Shown here piece by piece: positions 1-7,632 of a stretch of 17,223 nucleotides of DNA (positions are counted from its first letter, which is position 1; the number at the start of each line of letters is the position of its first letter). Position numbers and translations under genes: made by a program. This stretch comes from Allobrachymonas sp. (GTDB taxonomy: Bacteria; Pseudomonadota; Gammaproteobacteria; Burkholderiales; Burkholderiaceae_C). A model generated the notes under the pieces. It had not been told where the DNA came from. It did not search any database and was given only the letters and a program-made list of their open reading frames with translations. The stretch is from the NCBI GenBank assembly GCA_017996515.1, contig JAGOGU010000008.1:1-17223 (forward strand), read 5' to 3'.

Positions 1-626
1 GCCTGTTGGAACGGGCCGAGGCTTTGCTGCCGGCGGCAAAGCCGGCAGCGACGCGCCACGATCGCATGGTGGCCTATACCCAGGGCTTGATGGATTTGGG
101 CGCAACCGTTTGCCTGCCGCGCCAGCCAGCATGCGAGCGGTGTCCGGTGGCCGGGCTGTGTCAGGCGCGTGCGCAGGGGCGGCCTTTGGCATACCCGGTG
201 AAAACCGGCAAGCTGAAACGAACGGCCGAAACCTGGTGGTTGTTGGCGTTGGTGCATGCGCCAGAAAAGGGCGACGAAAGCGGCAGCAAGTTGTGGCTGC
301 AAAAGCGCCCCCAGCCGGGCATATGGGGCGGCCTGCATTGCCTGCCGGTGTTGCACAGCGAAGCCGCATGGCGGCAGCTGGTGCAACAGTTGCACGATGC
401 AGCGGTGGGTGTGCAGAGTTGCACCGAACATGCGCCGATCAAGCATGTGTTGACGCACAAAGATTTGATGTTGCACCCGGTGGTGGTGCGGGTGGCCGAT
501 GCTGCGGCCTGCACGCAAACGTTGGCATCATCCCTGCCGGGCGGTTGGCAGGCGCATTGGGCGGATGTGGGTTTGCCGGCGCCGGTGCGCAAATGGCTGG
601 ATGCCCATCTTGCGTCGTTCGTCTAG
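1..626 (+). CDS. mutY: Adenine DNA glycosylase MutY, C-terminal part (5' end outside window)
   Basis: MutY removes adenine mispaired with 8-oxoguanine in base-excision repair. Only the last ~207 residues are present; the frame is open from base 3, so the gene enters from the left and the helix-hairpin-helix and catalytic residues are not visible. Seen here: the 4Fe-4S loop with spacing C-x6-C-x2-C-x5-C (Cys codons at 111, 132, 141 and 159), a short linker, then the NUDIX-like C-terminal domain that reads 8-oxoG, with GIWGGLHCLP and the HVLTHKDL segment typical of this family. It ends at TAG 624-626. The first in-window TTG (position 6) is an internal Leu, not a start. The gene converges on rapZ. 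Confidence 0.93.
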   Translation, partial: LLERAEALLPAAKPAATRHDRMVAYTQGLMDLGATVCLPRQPACERCPVAGLCQARAQGRPLAYPVKTGKLKRTAETWWLLALVHAPEKGDESGSKLWLQKRPQPGIWGGLHCLPVLHSEAAWRQLVQQLHDAAVGVQSCTEHAPIKHVLTHKDLMLHPVVVRVADAAACTQTLASSLPGGWQAHWADVGLPAPVRKWLDAHLASFV

Positions 627-640
627 CGTCTGTCGCCAGT

Positions 641-672
641 CTGTGCTGTGTGGTGATAAATCGGCAGCACAG
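641..672. terminator. Inverted repeat between convergent mutY and rapZ
   Basis: A perfect 8-bp inverted repeat, CTGTGCTG at 641-648 and CAGCACAG at 665-672, with a 16-nt loop, lies in the 58-bp gap between the two convergent stop codons. The position suits a terminator serving both directions. There is no clear T-run on either side, so it is at best a non-canonical terminator. Confidence 0.35.
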
Positions 673-684
673 GCACGTGCCGCA

Positions 685-1602
685 TCAAACCCGGGCCAGT
701 TCCATTTCGCGATGGCGTTTGATGCATACCCATTCTTGCGTGAAGTCGCGATACAGCTGTTCGACCAGAAAAACCGAGCGGTGTTGTCCGCCGGTGCAGC
801 CAATGGCTACGGTCACGTAGCTGCGGTGGTCACTGGCCAGTTCTGGCAACCAATGGCGTAAAAAATCGCGAATGTGCTGGTGCATCAGCATGACCTTGGG
901 TTGTTGCAGCAAAAAATCGGCCACAGGTTGATCGCGGCCTGTCAGGGCGCGCAGGTGTGGCTCGTAATGCGGGTTGGGCAGCATGCGCACGTCAAAAACG
1001 TAGTCGGCATCGGTGGGCACGCCGCGTTTGAAGGCAAACGATTCCAGCACCAAGGTCATCTGGCTCTGGTTGCTGATGGTGAGCAGCTCCTTGATCTGCG
1101 TGCGCAACTGGGCTGCGCGCGTCATGGTGGTGTCGATCACGTGGGCGTGCTCGCGCAAGGGTGCCAGCAGAGCGCGTTCTTGCGTGATGGCGGCCAGAAG
1201 GTCTTTGTCCTGATCATTGCTGGTGATGCGGGTCAGCGGGTGTTTGCGGCGCGTTTCCGAATAGCGGCGCATGATGGCTTCGTCGCTCGCGTCTAGAAAC
1301 AGTCGTATCACTTCAATGCCGTGGGTGCGCAGCATGTCGATCTGTTCAGGAATGATCGATAGCGCGTCAGACCGGCTGCGCGCATCTATGGAAACAGCGA
1401 TGTGCTGGCTGGGCAGGCTTTTTGCCATGATCTGCAAAAAAGACGGCAGCAAAGTGGGCGGCAAATTGTCCACGCAGTAGTAGCCCGCGTCTTCCAGCGC
1501 GTGCAGGGCCACGGATTTGCCCGCGCCCGACATGCCACTGATCATGACCAGACGCAAATCGTGCAGCGAGGAAGCAGGAGAAGCAGGAGATGAATCAGTC
1601 AT
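685..1602 (-). CDS. rapZ: RNase adaptor / nucleotide-binding protein RapZ
   Basis: The RapZ (YvcJ/YhbJ) family binds nucleotide and, in enterobacteria, guides RNase E to the GlmZ small RNA to control GlmS and amino-sugar synthesis. That role is family knowledge and may differ in betaproteobacteria. The 305-residue protein has a Walker A loop GMSGAGKS (residues 23-30), the GYYCVDNLP segment (40-48), SIDARSRSD (71-79), and the highly conserved C-terminal block [10 protein letters not shown] (268-277). The length is slightly above the usual ~285 aa because of a 14-15 residue Ser/Pro/Ala N-terminal extension ahead of the first beta strand. The ATG at 1602 has a weak GAGA-type site upstream. It lies downstream of recN on the same strand, after a 96-bp gap. 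Confidence 0.95.
   Translation of the reverse strand: MTDSSPASPASSLHDLRLVMISGMSGAGKSVALHALEDAGYYCVDNLPPTLLPSFLQIMAKSLPSQHIAVSIDARSRSDALSIIPEQIDMLRTHGIEVIRLFLDASDEAIMRRYSETRRKHPLTRITSNDQDKDLLAAITQERALLAPLREHAHVIDTTMTRAAQLRTQIKELLTISNQSQMTLVLESFAFKRGVPTDADYVFDVRMLPNPHYEPHLRALTGRDQPVADFLLQQPKVMLMHQHIRDFLRHWLPELASDHRSYVTVAIGCTGGQHRSVFLVEQLYRDFTQEWVCIKRHREMELARV
1571..1589. repeat. Tandem 9-10 bp repeat inside rapZ N-terminus
   Basis: GAAGCAGGA occurs twice in tandem (about 1571-1579 and 1580-1589). On the minus strand it encodes the SPASPAS stretch of the RapZ N-terminal extension. It looks like replication-slippage material in a tolerant disordered tail. Confidence 0.6.
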
Positions 1603-1630
1603 GGCGTTGTCTCTTTTCAGGGGCTGGAAA

Positions 1631-1663
1631 AACGGGGCGAATAACGGGGCGAATAACGGGGCA
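1631..1663. repeat. 12-bp tandem repeat in the recN-rapZ gap
   Basis: About 2.8 copies of the unit ATAACGGGGCGA occupy 1631-1663 in the 96-bp gap between the recN stop and the rapZ start. The unit could be a slippage-prone spacer. I see no protein-binding motif or hairpin that gives it a function. Confidence 0.7.
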
Positions 1664-1698
1664 GATGCTATGGCGTGTCAATAGGCGAGGTGTGCGTT

Positions 1699-3384
1699 TC
1701 AGCCCGATTGTCCCGACTGGCCCGATTGGGCTTGCGCGAGCATTTCGCGTGCATGATTGAGAGAGGCTTTCGATTGGGCATGGCCCCCCAGCATGCGTGC
1801 AATTTCCTGCAAGCGCGCATCGGTCGAAAGTGCCGCCACATCGCTGCAGGCTGCCTGGGTGGCGGTGCCCGGTTTTTTGCTGACCAGATAGTGGTGGTTG
1901 GCGCAGGCGGCTACTTGCGCCAAATGGGTGACGGCCAGCACTTGGCGGTTGTGACCAAGTTGGCGCATCAGGCGACCCACTTCGTGCGCGACAGCGCCGC
2001 CCACACCGGCATCCACTTCGTCAAAAACCAGGGTGGGGACTTGTTCCAGCAGACTGCTGGTGACGGCAATGGCCAAGGCAATGCGCGAAAGTTCGCCGCC
2101 TGAAGCTACCTTGGCAATGGGGCGCGGTGTGGAGCCAGCATGCCCGGCCACCAGCAGTTCTACCGCGTCTTGCCCGTGTGCGCCCGCTTGGGTGCTGGGC
2201 TGTATGGCGACCTGCAAAGCGCCACCGGCCATGCCCAGTCCCTGCATGGCGTCTGTGACGGCTTGTGCCAGCTGACCTGCTGCCTGCTGGCGCAGATGCG
2301 TGATGCGATCAGCCTCTTGTTGATAGTGTTGCTGGGCGGCTTGGCAGGCTTGTTCCAAAGCGGCCAGGTCTTGTTGCTGCTCCAGTGCCTGCCAGCGTTG
2401 CTGGCAGTCTTGCCAAAAATCGACCAGCTGCTCGGGTTGCTGGTGCAGGCGCCGCGCCAAAGCCAGCCAGTCGGCCAGGCGCTGTTCCAGCGTGTTGAGG
2501 CGCGCCGGATCCAGATCCGTGCTGGCCAAAAAGCCTTGCAGATTGCGGGTCACTTCCTTGATCTGGATGTGGGCGCTGTCGAGCGCATCGGCCCATTCGC
2601 CGTATTCGGCGGCGATGTGGCGTTGCGCCTGCAAGGCCGTGTGAGCTTGGTGCAGGCTGTGCAAAACGCCGCTGTGCTCGTTTTCCAGCAGCAGGCGGCT
2701 GCTTTCTGCGGCATCCAGCAATTCTTTGGCGTGGGCCAGGCGGCGGTGTTCTTCGTTCAGGGTTTCCCATTCGCCAGCGGCAGGGTGCAGGCGGTCGATT
2801 TCCTGTATTTGCCATTGCAGGCGTTCACTGGCCTCCTGGATTTGCGCCTGGGATTGTTGCGCCTGTTGCAGTTGTTGCTGAGCATGTGTCCAGTTTTGCC
2901 AGGCGTTTGCCAGTGCGGTGGTGTCGATCTTGCCGTAGGCATCCAGCAGTTGGCGCGTGCTGGCTGGTTGCAGCAGGCTTTGCCAGGCGTGCTGGCCGTG
3001 AATATCTACCAGCAAAGCGCCCAATGCCCGCAGCTGGGTAGCGGTTGCAGGCGTGCCGTTGATCCAGCCGCGGCTTTTGCCTTGCGCGTCGATGGTGCGG
3101 CGCAGCAAAAGCTCATCGTCTGCATCGGCAGCAATGCCCATTTCTTCAAGCAGGGCGCAGGTGGCGTCGGTGGGGTCGAATGCCGCGCTGATGTCGGCTT
3201 TGGCCGTGCCTTCGCGCACCACCTGCGATTCGGCGCGCGCGCCCATGACCAGCTGCAGGGCTTCGAGCAAAATGGATTTGCCCGCGCCGGTTTCACCGGT
3301 GAGCACGTTGAAGCCTGCTTGCAATTCCAGCTCCAGCGATTCAACCAGCACGAAGTCGCGCAGAATGATGCGTTGCAAGGCCAC
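1699..3384 (-). CDS. recN: DNA repair protein RecN
   Basis: RecN is a cytoplasmic SMC-like ATPase that acts in double-strand-break repair, promoting end cohesion and RecA activity. The 561-residue call fits the family (~550-560). Walker A GETGAGKS lies at residues 30-37, a long Gln/Leu/Ala-rich central region fits the antiparallel coiled coil, the ABC signature SGGELSR is at 428-434 and Walker B TLVFDEVD at 451-458. I chose the GTG at 3384: it gives the family-like N-terminus (M)ALQRIILRDF, and a GGGAG ribosome site lies about 9 nt upstream. A TTG two codons on is the alternative. The frame stays open to 3753, but that upstream part is the nadK coding region in another frame. nadK stops 2 nt before the GTG, so the two are probably translationally coupled. 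The C-terminus ends in a QSG triplicate. Confidence 0.95.
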   Translation of the reverse strand: MALQRIILRDFVLVESLELELQAGFNVLTGETGAGKSILLEALQLVMGARAESQVVREGTAKADISAAFDPTDATCALLEEMGIAADADDELLLRRTIDAQGKSRGWINGTPATATQLRALGALLVDIHGQHAWQSLLQPASTRQLLDAYGKIDTTALANAWQNWTHAQQQLQQAQQSQAQIQEASERLQWQIQEIDRLHPAAGEWETLNEEHRRLAHAKELLDAAESSRLLLENEHSGVLHSLHQAHTALQAQRHIAAEYGEWADALDSAHIQIKEVTRNLQGFLASTDLDPARLNTLEQRLADWLALARRLHQQPEQLVDFWQDCQQRWQALEQQQDLAALEQACQAAQQHYQQEADRITHLRQQAAGQLAQAVTDAMQGLGMAGGALQVAIQPSTQAGAHGQDAVELLVAGHAGSTPRPIAKVASGGELSRIALAIAVTSSLLEQVPTLVFDEVDAGVGGAVAHEVGRLMRQLGHNRQVLAVTHLAQVAACANHHYLVSKKPGTATQAACSDVAALSTDARLQEIARMLGGHAQSKASLNHAREMLAQAQSGQSGQSG

Positions 3385-3386
3385 GG

Positions 3387-4337
3387 TCAGGCGCTCCCTT
3401 TGTTCCAGTGCAATTTTTCGCGCAGGGTATCGAAATAGTTCCAGTGCGTGGGGTGCAGAAAACACACCGCTTGCTCGGCGCGCCGGATTTGCACGCTGTC
3501 GCCCTGCTGCAAGGGCGCGCAGTGCGTTTGCCCGTCGAAATTGGCGCTGGCTGTGCGCGGATTGACGATGCGGATGTGCACGCAACTGTTTTTGCTGAGC
3601 ACGATGGGGCGGTTGGACAGGGTGTGCGGCGCAATAGGCACCAAGACCCAGCCGCCAACATCGGGGTGCAGCAGCGGGCCGCCTGCCGAGAGCGCATAGG
3701 CCGTGGAGCCGGTCGAGGTGGCCAGAATCAGGCCGTCGGCGCGTTGATTGCACACGAAGTGACCATCGACCTCCACGCGCAGCTCGATCATGCCCGATGT
3801 GCTTTCGCGGTTGATGGTCACGTCGTTGAGCGCCAGCGATTCGAATACCTGCTCATCGCTTTTGAACACTTGCGCATGCAGCAGGTGGCGCCAATCCCGG
3901 GTGTAAGCGCCGCGCAGCATGGGGGGCAACAGGCTGTCCACCTGCTCCAGCGCGACATCGGTCATGAAGCCCAGTTGCCCCTGATTCACGCCGATGAGCG
4001 GCAGCCCGGAGCCAGCCAACTGACGCGCCACGCCCAGCATGGTGCCGTCGCCGCCGACCACGACGGCCACATCGCACTGCTGTGCCAACTCGCGCATGTC
4101 TAGCGTGGGGTAATGCTGATCCAGCCCGGTGTGCCGGGCGATTTGCGTCTCGATCGACAGCCGGCTGCCCGCCGCCACAATGCACTGCGCCACACGCTGC
4201 AAGGCATGTGCAGAAAGCGTGCTGGGCGGGGTGGTAGAGGGTGTGGCCGCAGAGGATGCGGCGCTGGCAGCAGCGGCAACCGAAGGCGGCAGATATTTGC
4301 CAATCAGGGCAACGTGTTGGAATGCTTGGGCATGCAT
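3387..4337 (-). CDS. nadK: NAD kinase
   Basis: NadK phosphorylates NAD+ with ATP (or polyphosphate) to NADP+, the only de novo NADP source in bacteria. The 316-residue protein shows the GGDGT nucleotide-binding motif at 95-99, GVNQGQLGF (116-124), the ALND segment (169-172) and the long NAD-site block DGLILATSTGSTAYALSAGG (201-220). The length is above the usual 290-300 because residues ~17-45, between the first strand (HVALIGKY) and the next helix, are an Ala/Ser/Thr/Pro-rich low-complexity insertion. The start ATG at 4337 gives the expected N-terminus. It heads a leftward group with recN and is divergent from hrcA with only ~21 bp between start codons. Confidence 0.95.
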   Translation of the reverse strand: MHAQAFQHVALIGKYLPPSVAAAASAASSAATPSTTPPSTLSAHALQRVAQCIVAAGSRLSIETQIARHTGLDQHYPTLDMRELAQQCDVAVVVGGDGTMLGVARQLAGSGLPLIGVNQGQLGFMTDVALEQVDSLLPPMLRGAYTRDWRHLLHAQVFKSDEQVFESLALNDVTINRESTSGMIELRVEVDGHFVCNQRADGLILATSTGSTAYALSAGGPLLHPDVGGWVLVPIAPHTLSNRPIVLSKNSCVHIRIVNPRTASANFDGQTHCAPLQQGDSVQIRRAEQAVCFLHPTHWNYFDTLREKLHWNKGSA

Positions 4338-4358
4338 GGCGCCAATTAGATCATTAAA

Positions 4359-5387
4359 ATGCCGCTCATGCTGGACGACCGCGCCAAGTTATTGCTCAAA
4401 ACCCTGGTGGACCGCTATATCGCAGACGGTCAGCCCGTGGGGTCGCGCACGCTTTCCAAGGCAGCGGGGCTGGAGCTGTCGCCCGCCACCATCCGCAATG
4501 TCATGTCGGATCTGGAAGAGCTGGGTCTGGTCATCAGCCCGCACACCTCGGCCGGGCGGGTGCCCACGGCACGCGGCTATCGTCTGTTTGTGGATACGCT
4601 GATTACTGCCGAGCCCGAAAGCCTGACGGACAGTGTGCCGCCGCCCGCGTTGGCACTGCCGCCCGACCAGCCGCAAAAAGTTATTGCCAACGCGGCGCAT
4701 ATGCTCTCGAGCCTGTCGCAATTCGTGGGCGTGGTGATGAGCCCGCGCCACAGCTCGGCGTTTCGGCATATCGAGTTTTTGCGCCTGTCTGAAAAGCGGA
4801 TTCTGGTCATCATCGTTTCGCTCGAAGGCAATGTGCAAAACCGCGTGCTGTTTACCGATAGCGACTTCACGCCCAGCCAGTTGGTCGAGGCGGGCAACTA
4901 CCTCAACACGCATTTCAGTGGCCTGGCGCTGGAACAGGTGGCGCTGCGCCTGAAGGGCGAAGTCGAAAACCTGCGCAGCGAAATCGCCGCCCTGATGCAG
5001 GCAGCCATTGCCGCCAGCACCGAAGCGGCGCAAGACGAACAAAACGATGTGGTGATTGCGGGCGAGCGCAATCTGCTGGAGGTGAGCGATTTTGCGCAAG
5101 ATATGAGCCAGCTGCGCCGGGCCTTCAACCTGTTCGAGCAAAAAACACTGCTCATGCGCCTGTTAGATGAAACCAGCCAAGCCGCGGGCATTCGCATCTA
5201 TATCGGGGGCGAGAACCAGTCCACGCCGCTGGAAGAGCTTTCCATGGTCAGTGCGCCATACGCTGTCAATGGGCAAGTAGTAGGCACACTGGGGGTGATT
5301 GGCCCCACCCGCATGCCTTACCAGCGCATGATCGAGATTGTGGACATCACCTCGCGCATGATTGGCCATGCGCTCAGCCCGCATTAA
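4359..5387 (+). CDS. hrcA: Heat-inducible transcription repressor HrcA
   Basis: HrcA represses groE and dnaK class chaperone operons by binding CIRCE operators, with GroEL modulating its activity. The 342-residue protein has the N-terminal winged helix with the diagnostic run [20 protein letters not shown] (residues 37-56), followed by [20 protein letters not shown] (60-79), and the C-terminal GAF-like dimerisation domain with IYIGGEN and [16 protein letters not shown] 4359 gives [10 protein letters not shown]; an in-frame ATG at 4368 (MLDDRAK) matches many family members better, and neither has a strong ribosome site. I see no CIRCE repeat in the window, so autoregulation is not evident. The gene downstream is not a heat-shock gene; the cobalamin leader begins within 50 bp. 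Confidence 0.95.
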   Translation: MPLMLDDRAKLLLKTLVDRYIADGQPVGSRTLSKAAGLELSPATIRNVMSDLEELGLVISPHTSAGRVPTARGYRLFVDTLITAEPESLTDSVPPPALALPPDQPQKVIANAAHMLSSLSQFVGVVMSPRHSSAFRHIEFLRLSEKRILVIIVSLEGNVQNRVLFTDSDFTPSQLVEAGNYLNTHFSGLALEQVALRLKGEVENLRSEIAALMQAAIAASTEAAQDEQNDVVIAGERNLLEVSDFAQDMSQLRRAFNLFEQKTLLMRLLDETSQAAGIRIYIGGENQSTPLEELSMVSAPYAVNGQVVGTLGVIGPTRMPYQRMIEIVDITSRMIGHALSPH

Positions 5388-5398
5388 AGTTTTCCCGA

Positions 5399-5428
5399 TG
5401 GATCCCTGTTAGGGCTTTGATATAGAAT
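5399..5428 (+). promoter_or_regulatory. Candidate sigma-70 promoter for the cobalamin operon
   Basis: TAGAAT at 5423-5428 matches the -10 consensus in five of six bases. A weak -35 (TGGATC, 5399-5404, three of six) sits 18 bp upstream. Transcription would begin at about 5435, right at the 5' strand of riboswitch helix P1, which supports the assignment by position. Confidence 0.45.
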
Positions 5429-5433
5429 GCGCG

Positions 5434-5664
5434 GGTTGGTGCCCGCAAAACGGTTCATCGTTTTGCAGTTAAACGGGAAGCAGGAGAGCTGCCGCGCACA
5501 GAATGCGCTGCGCATGCCATAGGCAAACGGCTTAACCTGCGCTGCCCCCGCAACGGTAAGTGGACGAGAGCGGTTTGCTCTCGGCTTTTGTCGATAGCCA
5601 CTGGGTTTGGACATAAAACCTGGGAAGGCGACAGAGCCTGCTTCCACCAGCCCGGATACCGGCC
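5434..5664 (+). promoter_or_regulatory. Cobalamin (AdoCbl) riboswitch aptamer
   Basis: This RNA element binds a cobalamin, usually adenosylcobalamin, and turns off downstream B12 genes. Conserved blocks appear in the right order: GGTGCC near the 5' end (5438-5443), TTAAACGGGAAGC (5469-5481), GCTGCCCCCGCAAC (5541-5554), CCACTGG (5598-5604), GGGAAGG (5622-5628) and the B12-box-like AGCCCGGATACCGGCC at the 3' end (5649-5664). Helices can be drawn by eye: P1 pairs 5434-5440 with 5658-5664 (7 bp, two G-U); a perfect 8-bp hairpin runs GCAAAACG/CGTTTTGC (5445-5466); a 7-bp hairpin closes CGAGAGC/GCTCTCG (5565-5583). It lies on the strand of cobO-cobW-cobN, whose products are all B12 functions. Confidence 0.93.
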
Positions 5665-5907
5665 AACAAGGGGTGCGCCTGCGGGCGCGCCGTGTTCGCT
5701 CCAAACTGCCGGGGAAGGCGGTCAAGGCCAGGATGATGCATGTTTTCCTCCCGTCTTTGAACATGGGCGCCATCAGCCGCTGTGGCGTGGCTGATAGGCA
5801 TGTCGTGTGCATATCTTGCTTTTGCTCCCCCAGCATTTTGGGTCATGGTTTTTGTGAACAGGCGCCAGCTGCCTGTTGCACGACGGTGAAGGTTTGAATC
5901 TCGCACA
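5665..5907 (+). promoter_or_regulatory. Long structured leader between riboswitch and cobO (expression platform)
   Basis: No convincing gene fits these 243 bases. Several inverted repeats can be seen: a GC-rich 8-bp hairpin GGTGCGCC/GGCGCGCC with a 4-nt loop (5672-5691), ACTGCC/GGCGGT (5705-5722), CATGTT/AACATG (5739-5765), ATCAGCC/GGCTGAT (5772-5795), and AACAGGC/GCCTGTT (5857-5877). None is followed by a convincing T-run, so control at translation or by Rho seems likelier than an intrinsic terminator. The only good Shine-Dalgarno-like stretch is GAAGG at 5888-5892, about 15 nt from the cobO ATG and just after the last hairpin. Confidence 0.5.
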
Positions 5908-6477
5908 ATGGAAATCATCACACCACCTGCTGAGCGCACCACCCCGCGCCCGCAAGGCAAGCGCCGGGGGCTGGTTATGGTGCATACGGGTAAAGGCAAG
6001 GGCAAAAGCACGGCGGCTTTCGGGTTGGCGATACGTGCGCATGGTCGCGGTAAAAAGGTCAAGATCTACCAGTTCATGAAAGTGCCTTCTGCCCGTTTTG
6101 GCGAGCACCGCCTGTTCGAGCAGCTGGGCATTCCGATCGAGGGGTTGGGCGATGGCTTCAGCTGGAAAAGCCGTGATCTGGAACATTCAGCCGAGTTGGC
6201 GCAGGCAGGCTGGGCGCGGGCGGCGGCCACGATCCGTGCGGGCGAGCACTTCATGGTCATCCTCGACGAAATCATGTACCCGCTGCGCTACGGCTGGATT
6301 GCACTGGACGATGTGCTGGCCTGCCTGCGCGAGCGGCCGGAACACGTCACGGTGGTGCTTACCGGGCGCTATGCGCCGGAAGAACTGACAGCATATGCCG
6401 ACACAGTTACAGAGATGACGTTGGTCAAGCACCACTTTGCAGCGGGCATACCGGCGCAGCGCGGCATTGAAGATTGA
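5908..6477 (+). CDS. cobO: Cob(I)alamin / corrinoid adenosyltransferase, CobO/BtuR family
   Basis: The enzyme transfers the 5'-deoxyadenosyl group of ATP to the reduced cobalt of a corrinoid, for de novo synthesis or salvage of adenosylcobalamin. The 189-residue length is typical. It has the family's P-loop [10 protein letters not shown] (residues 26-35), then [13 protein letters not shown] (55-67), GLGDGFSW (79-86), the [14 protein letters not shown] block (117-130), [10 protein letters not shown] (151-160) and a C-terminus ending [11 protein letters not shown], the usual finish of CobO/CobA/BtuR proteins. The ATG at 5908 leaves the normal ~20-25 residues before the P-loop; the ribosome site is distant (about 15 nt). 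It is the first gene after the riboswitch. cobW follows 38 nt downstream. Confidence 0.95.
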   Translation: MEIITPPAERTTPRPQGKRRGLVMVHTGKGKGKSTAAFGLAIRAHGRGKKVKIYQFMKVPSARFGEHRLFEQLGIPIEGLGDGFSWKSRDLEHSAELAQAGWARAAATIRAGEHFMVILDEIMYPLRYGWIALDDVLACLRERPEHVTVVLTGRYAPEELTAYADTVTEMTLVKHHFAAGIPAQRGIED

Positions 6478-6515
6478 AGCCGTATTTGATTGGAAGCACG
6501 ATAAAGAAAAACGCC

Positions 6516-7565
6516 ATGAATCTGCAAAAGATACCCACCACCATCGTCACCGGATTTTTGGGTGCGGGCAAAACCACGCTGCTGCGCCAGATCTTGAGCC
6601 ATGCCCAGGGCAAGCGCATCGCCGTGATCGTGAACGAATTTGGCGAATTGGGCATTGATGGCGAACTGCTGCGCGGTTGCGGCCTGGGGTGCGATGAAAG
6701 CGGCGCGGATAACGGCCAGTTGTTTGAGCTGGCCAATGGCTGCCTGTGCTGCACCGTGCAGGAAGAGTTCGCGCCGGTGATGGAGCAACTCGCCGCACGG
6801 CGCGAGCAGATTGATCATTTGGTGATCGAAACTTCGGGCTTGGCACTGCCCAAGCCGCTGGTGCAGGCGTTTCAGTGGCCAAGTCTGCGCAATGCGTTTA
6901 CCGTGGATGCTGTGGTGACTGTGGTAGACGCGCCTGCCGTGGCCGATGGCCGCTTTGCCGACGATCCGCAAGCGGTGGATGCCCAACGGCGTGCGGACGA
7001 TAGCCTCGACCACGAATCCCCATTGGCCGAGCTGTTCGAAGATCAGCTTCTCATGGCCGACCTGGTCATGCTCAGCAAGGCAGAGGGCTTGTCAGAAGAG
7101 GCGTTGGCCGAGGTAGAAAGCATCGTCAAACGCCACACGCAGCCCGGCGTGCAGGCGGTGCGGATTCAGCCCGACCACCTGGATGTGAACCTGCTGCTGG
7201 GCATGCGTTGCGCGGTAGAAGAGGTGGTGGATGCGCGCCGCACACACCATGATGAGGAAGAAGACCACGATCACGACAGCTTTGATTCTGTACCGCTCAC
7301 CCTGCACGTGCACGACCGACAGCGCCTGCTGGCCGCGTTGGCCGAGTTGGTGCAGCGCCACGAAATTTATCGCGTCAAAGGCTTTGTGGCTCTGCCCGAT
7401 ACACCCATGCGCCTGGTGGTGCAAGGTGTGGGGCAGCGGTTGGATAGCCACTTTGACCGACCTTGGCGCGCTGATGAAGAGCGCATCAGCCGTCTGGTGG
7501 TGATCGGCCATGACCTGCTTGCCGAGCAATTGCAGCGCGAACTGCAAGCCGCTTTGGCTGCGTAG
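6516..7565 (+). CDS. cobW: CobW-family metal chaperone GTPase
   Basis: CobW is a G3E-family GTPase thought to hand Co2+ to the CobNST chelatase. The 349-residue protein has a P-loop GFLGAGKTT (13-21), the NEFGE motif (40-44), the metal-binding CLCC motif (76-79), ETSGLALP (105-112), and the CobW C-terminal domain from about 260. A His/Asp/Glu-rich stretch (HHDEEEDHDHD, 244-254) is a probable extra metal site, and two more Cys (55 and 59) precede the CLCC motif. The G4 guanine-recognition motif reads SKAE (187-190) rather than NKxD. I start at ATG 6516 because it gives MNLQKIPTTIVTGF; the frame extends back to a TTG at 6474 that overlaps the cobO stop and adds nothing family-like. Confidence 0.93.
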   Translation: MNLQKIPTTIVTGFLGAGKTTLLRQILSHAQGKRIAVIVNEFGELGIDGELLRGCGLGCDESGADNGQLFELANGCLCCTVQEEFAPVMEQLAARREQIDHLVIETSGLALPKPLVQAFQWPSLRNAFTVDAVVTVVDAPAVADGRFADDPQAVDAQRRADDSLDHESPLAELFEDQLLMADLVMLSKAEGLSEEALAEVESIVKRHTQPGVQAVRIQPDHLDVNLLLGMRCAVEEVVDARRTHHDEEEDHDHDSFDSVPLTLHVHDRQRLLAALAELVQRHEIYRVKGFVALPDTPMRLVVQGVGQRLDSHFDRPWRADEERISRLVVIGHDLLAEQLQRELQAALAA

Positions 7566-7598
7566 GCCGGGCGGGCGCCTATGCACTCAAGCAAGCTC

Positions 7599-7623
7599 CT
7601 GAAAAAGCCCACGTTTTTGTCAG
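7599..7623 (+). other. Small hairpin just upstream of cobN start
   Basis: CTGAAAAA (7599-7606) can pair with TTTTGTCAG (7615-7623) with one bulged G, forming an 8-bp, AT-rich hairpin 9 nt before the cobN ATG. It could slow initiation or mark an RNA-processing point. The pairing is by eye and may be incidental. Confidence 0.25.
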
Positions 7624-7632
7624 AACCTTTGT

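Noticed and set aside
2140..3438. A 432-codon plus-strand open frame antisense to recN and nadK
   Set aside because: Its translation is Leu/Gln/Ala-rich without family motifs and mirrors the RecN coiled-coil codons; RecN on the other strand has complete Walker A, signature and Walker B motifs.
3385..3753. Upstream extension of the recN frame (123 codons)
   Set aside because: It lies entirely in nadK coding sequence in another frame, and RecN family N-termini begin at the GTG near 3384.
4338..4358. CIRCE operator near hrcA
   Set aside because: No TTAGCACTC-N9-GAGTGCTAA-like inverted repeat is present in or near the gap.
5588..5897. Short open frames in the leader after the riboswitch (up to 96 codons)
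   Set aside because: They overlap the aptamer, lack ribosome sites and resemble no known small protein, including CbtB.
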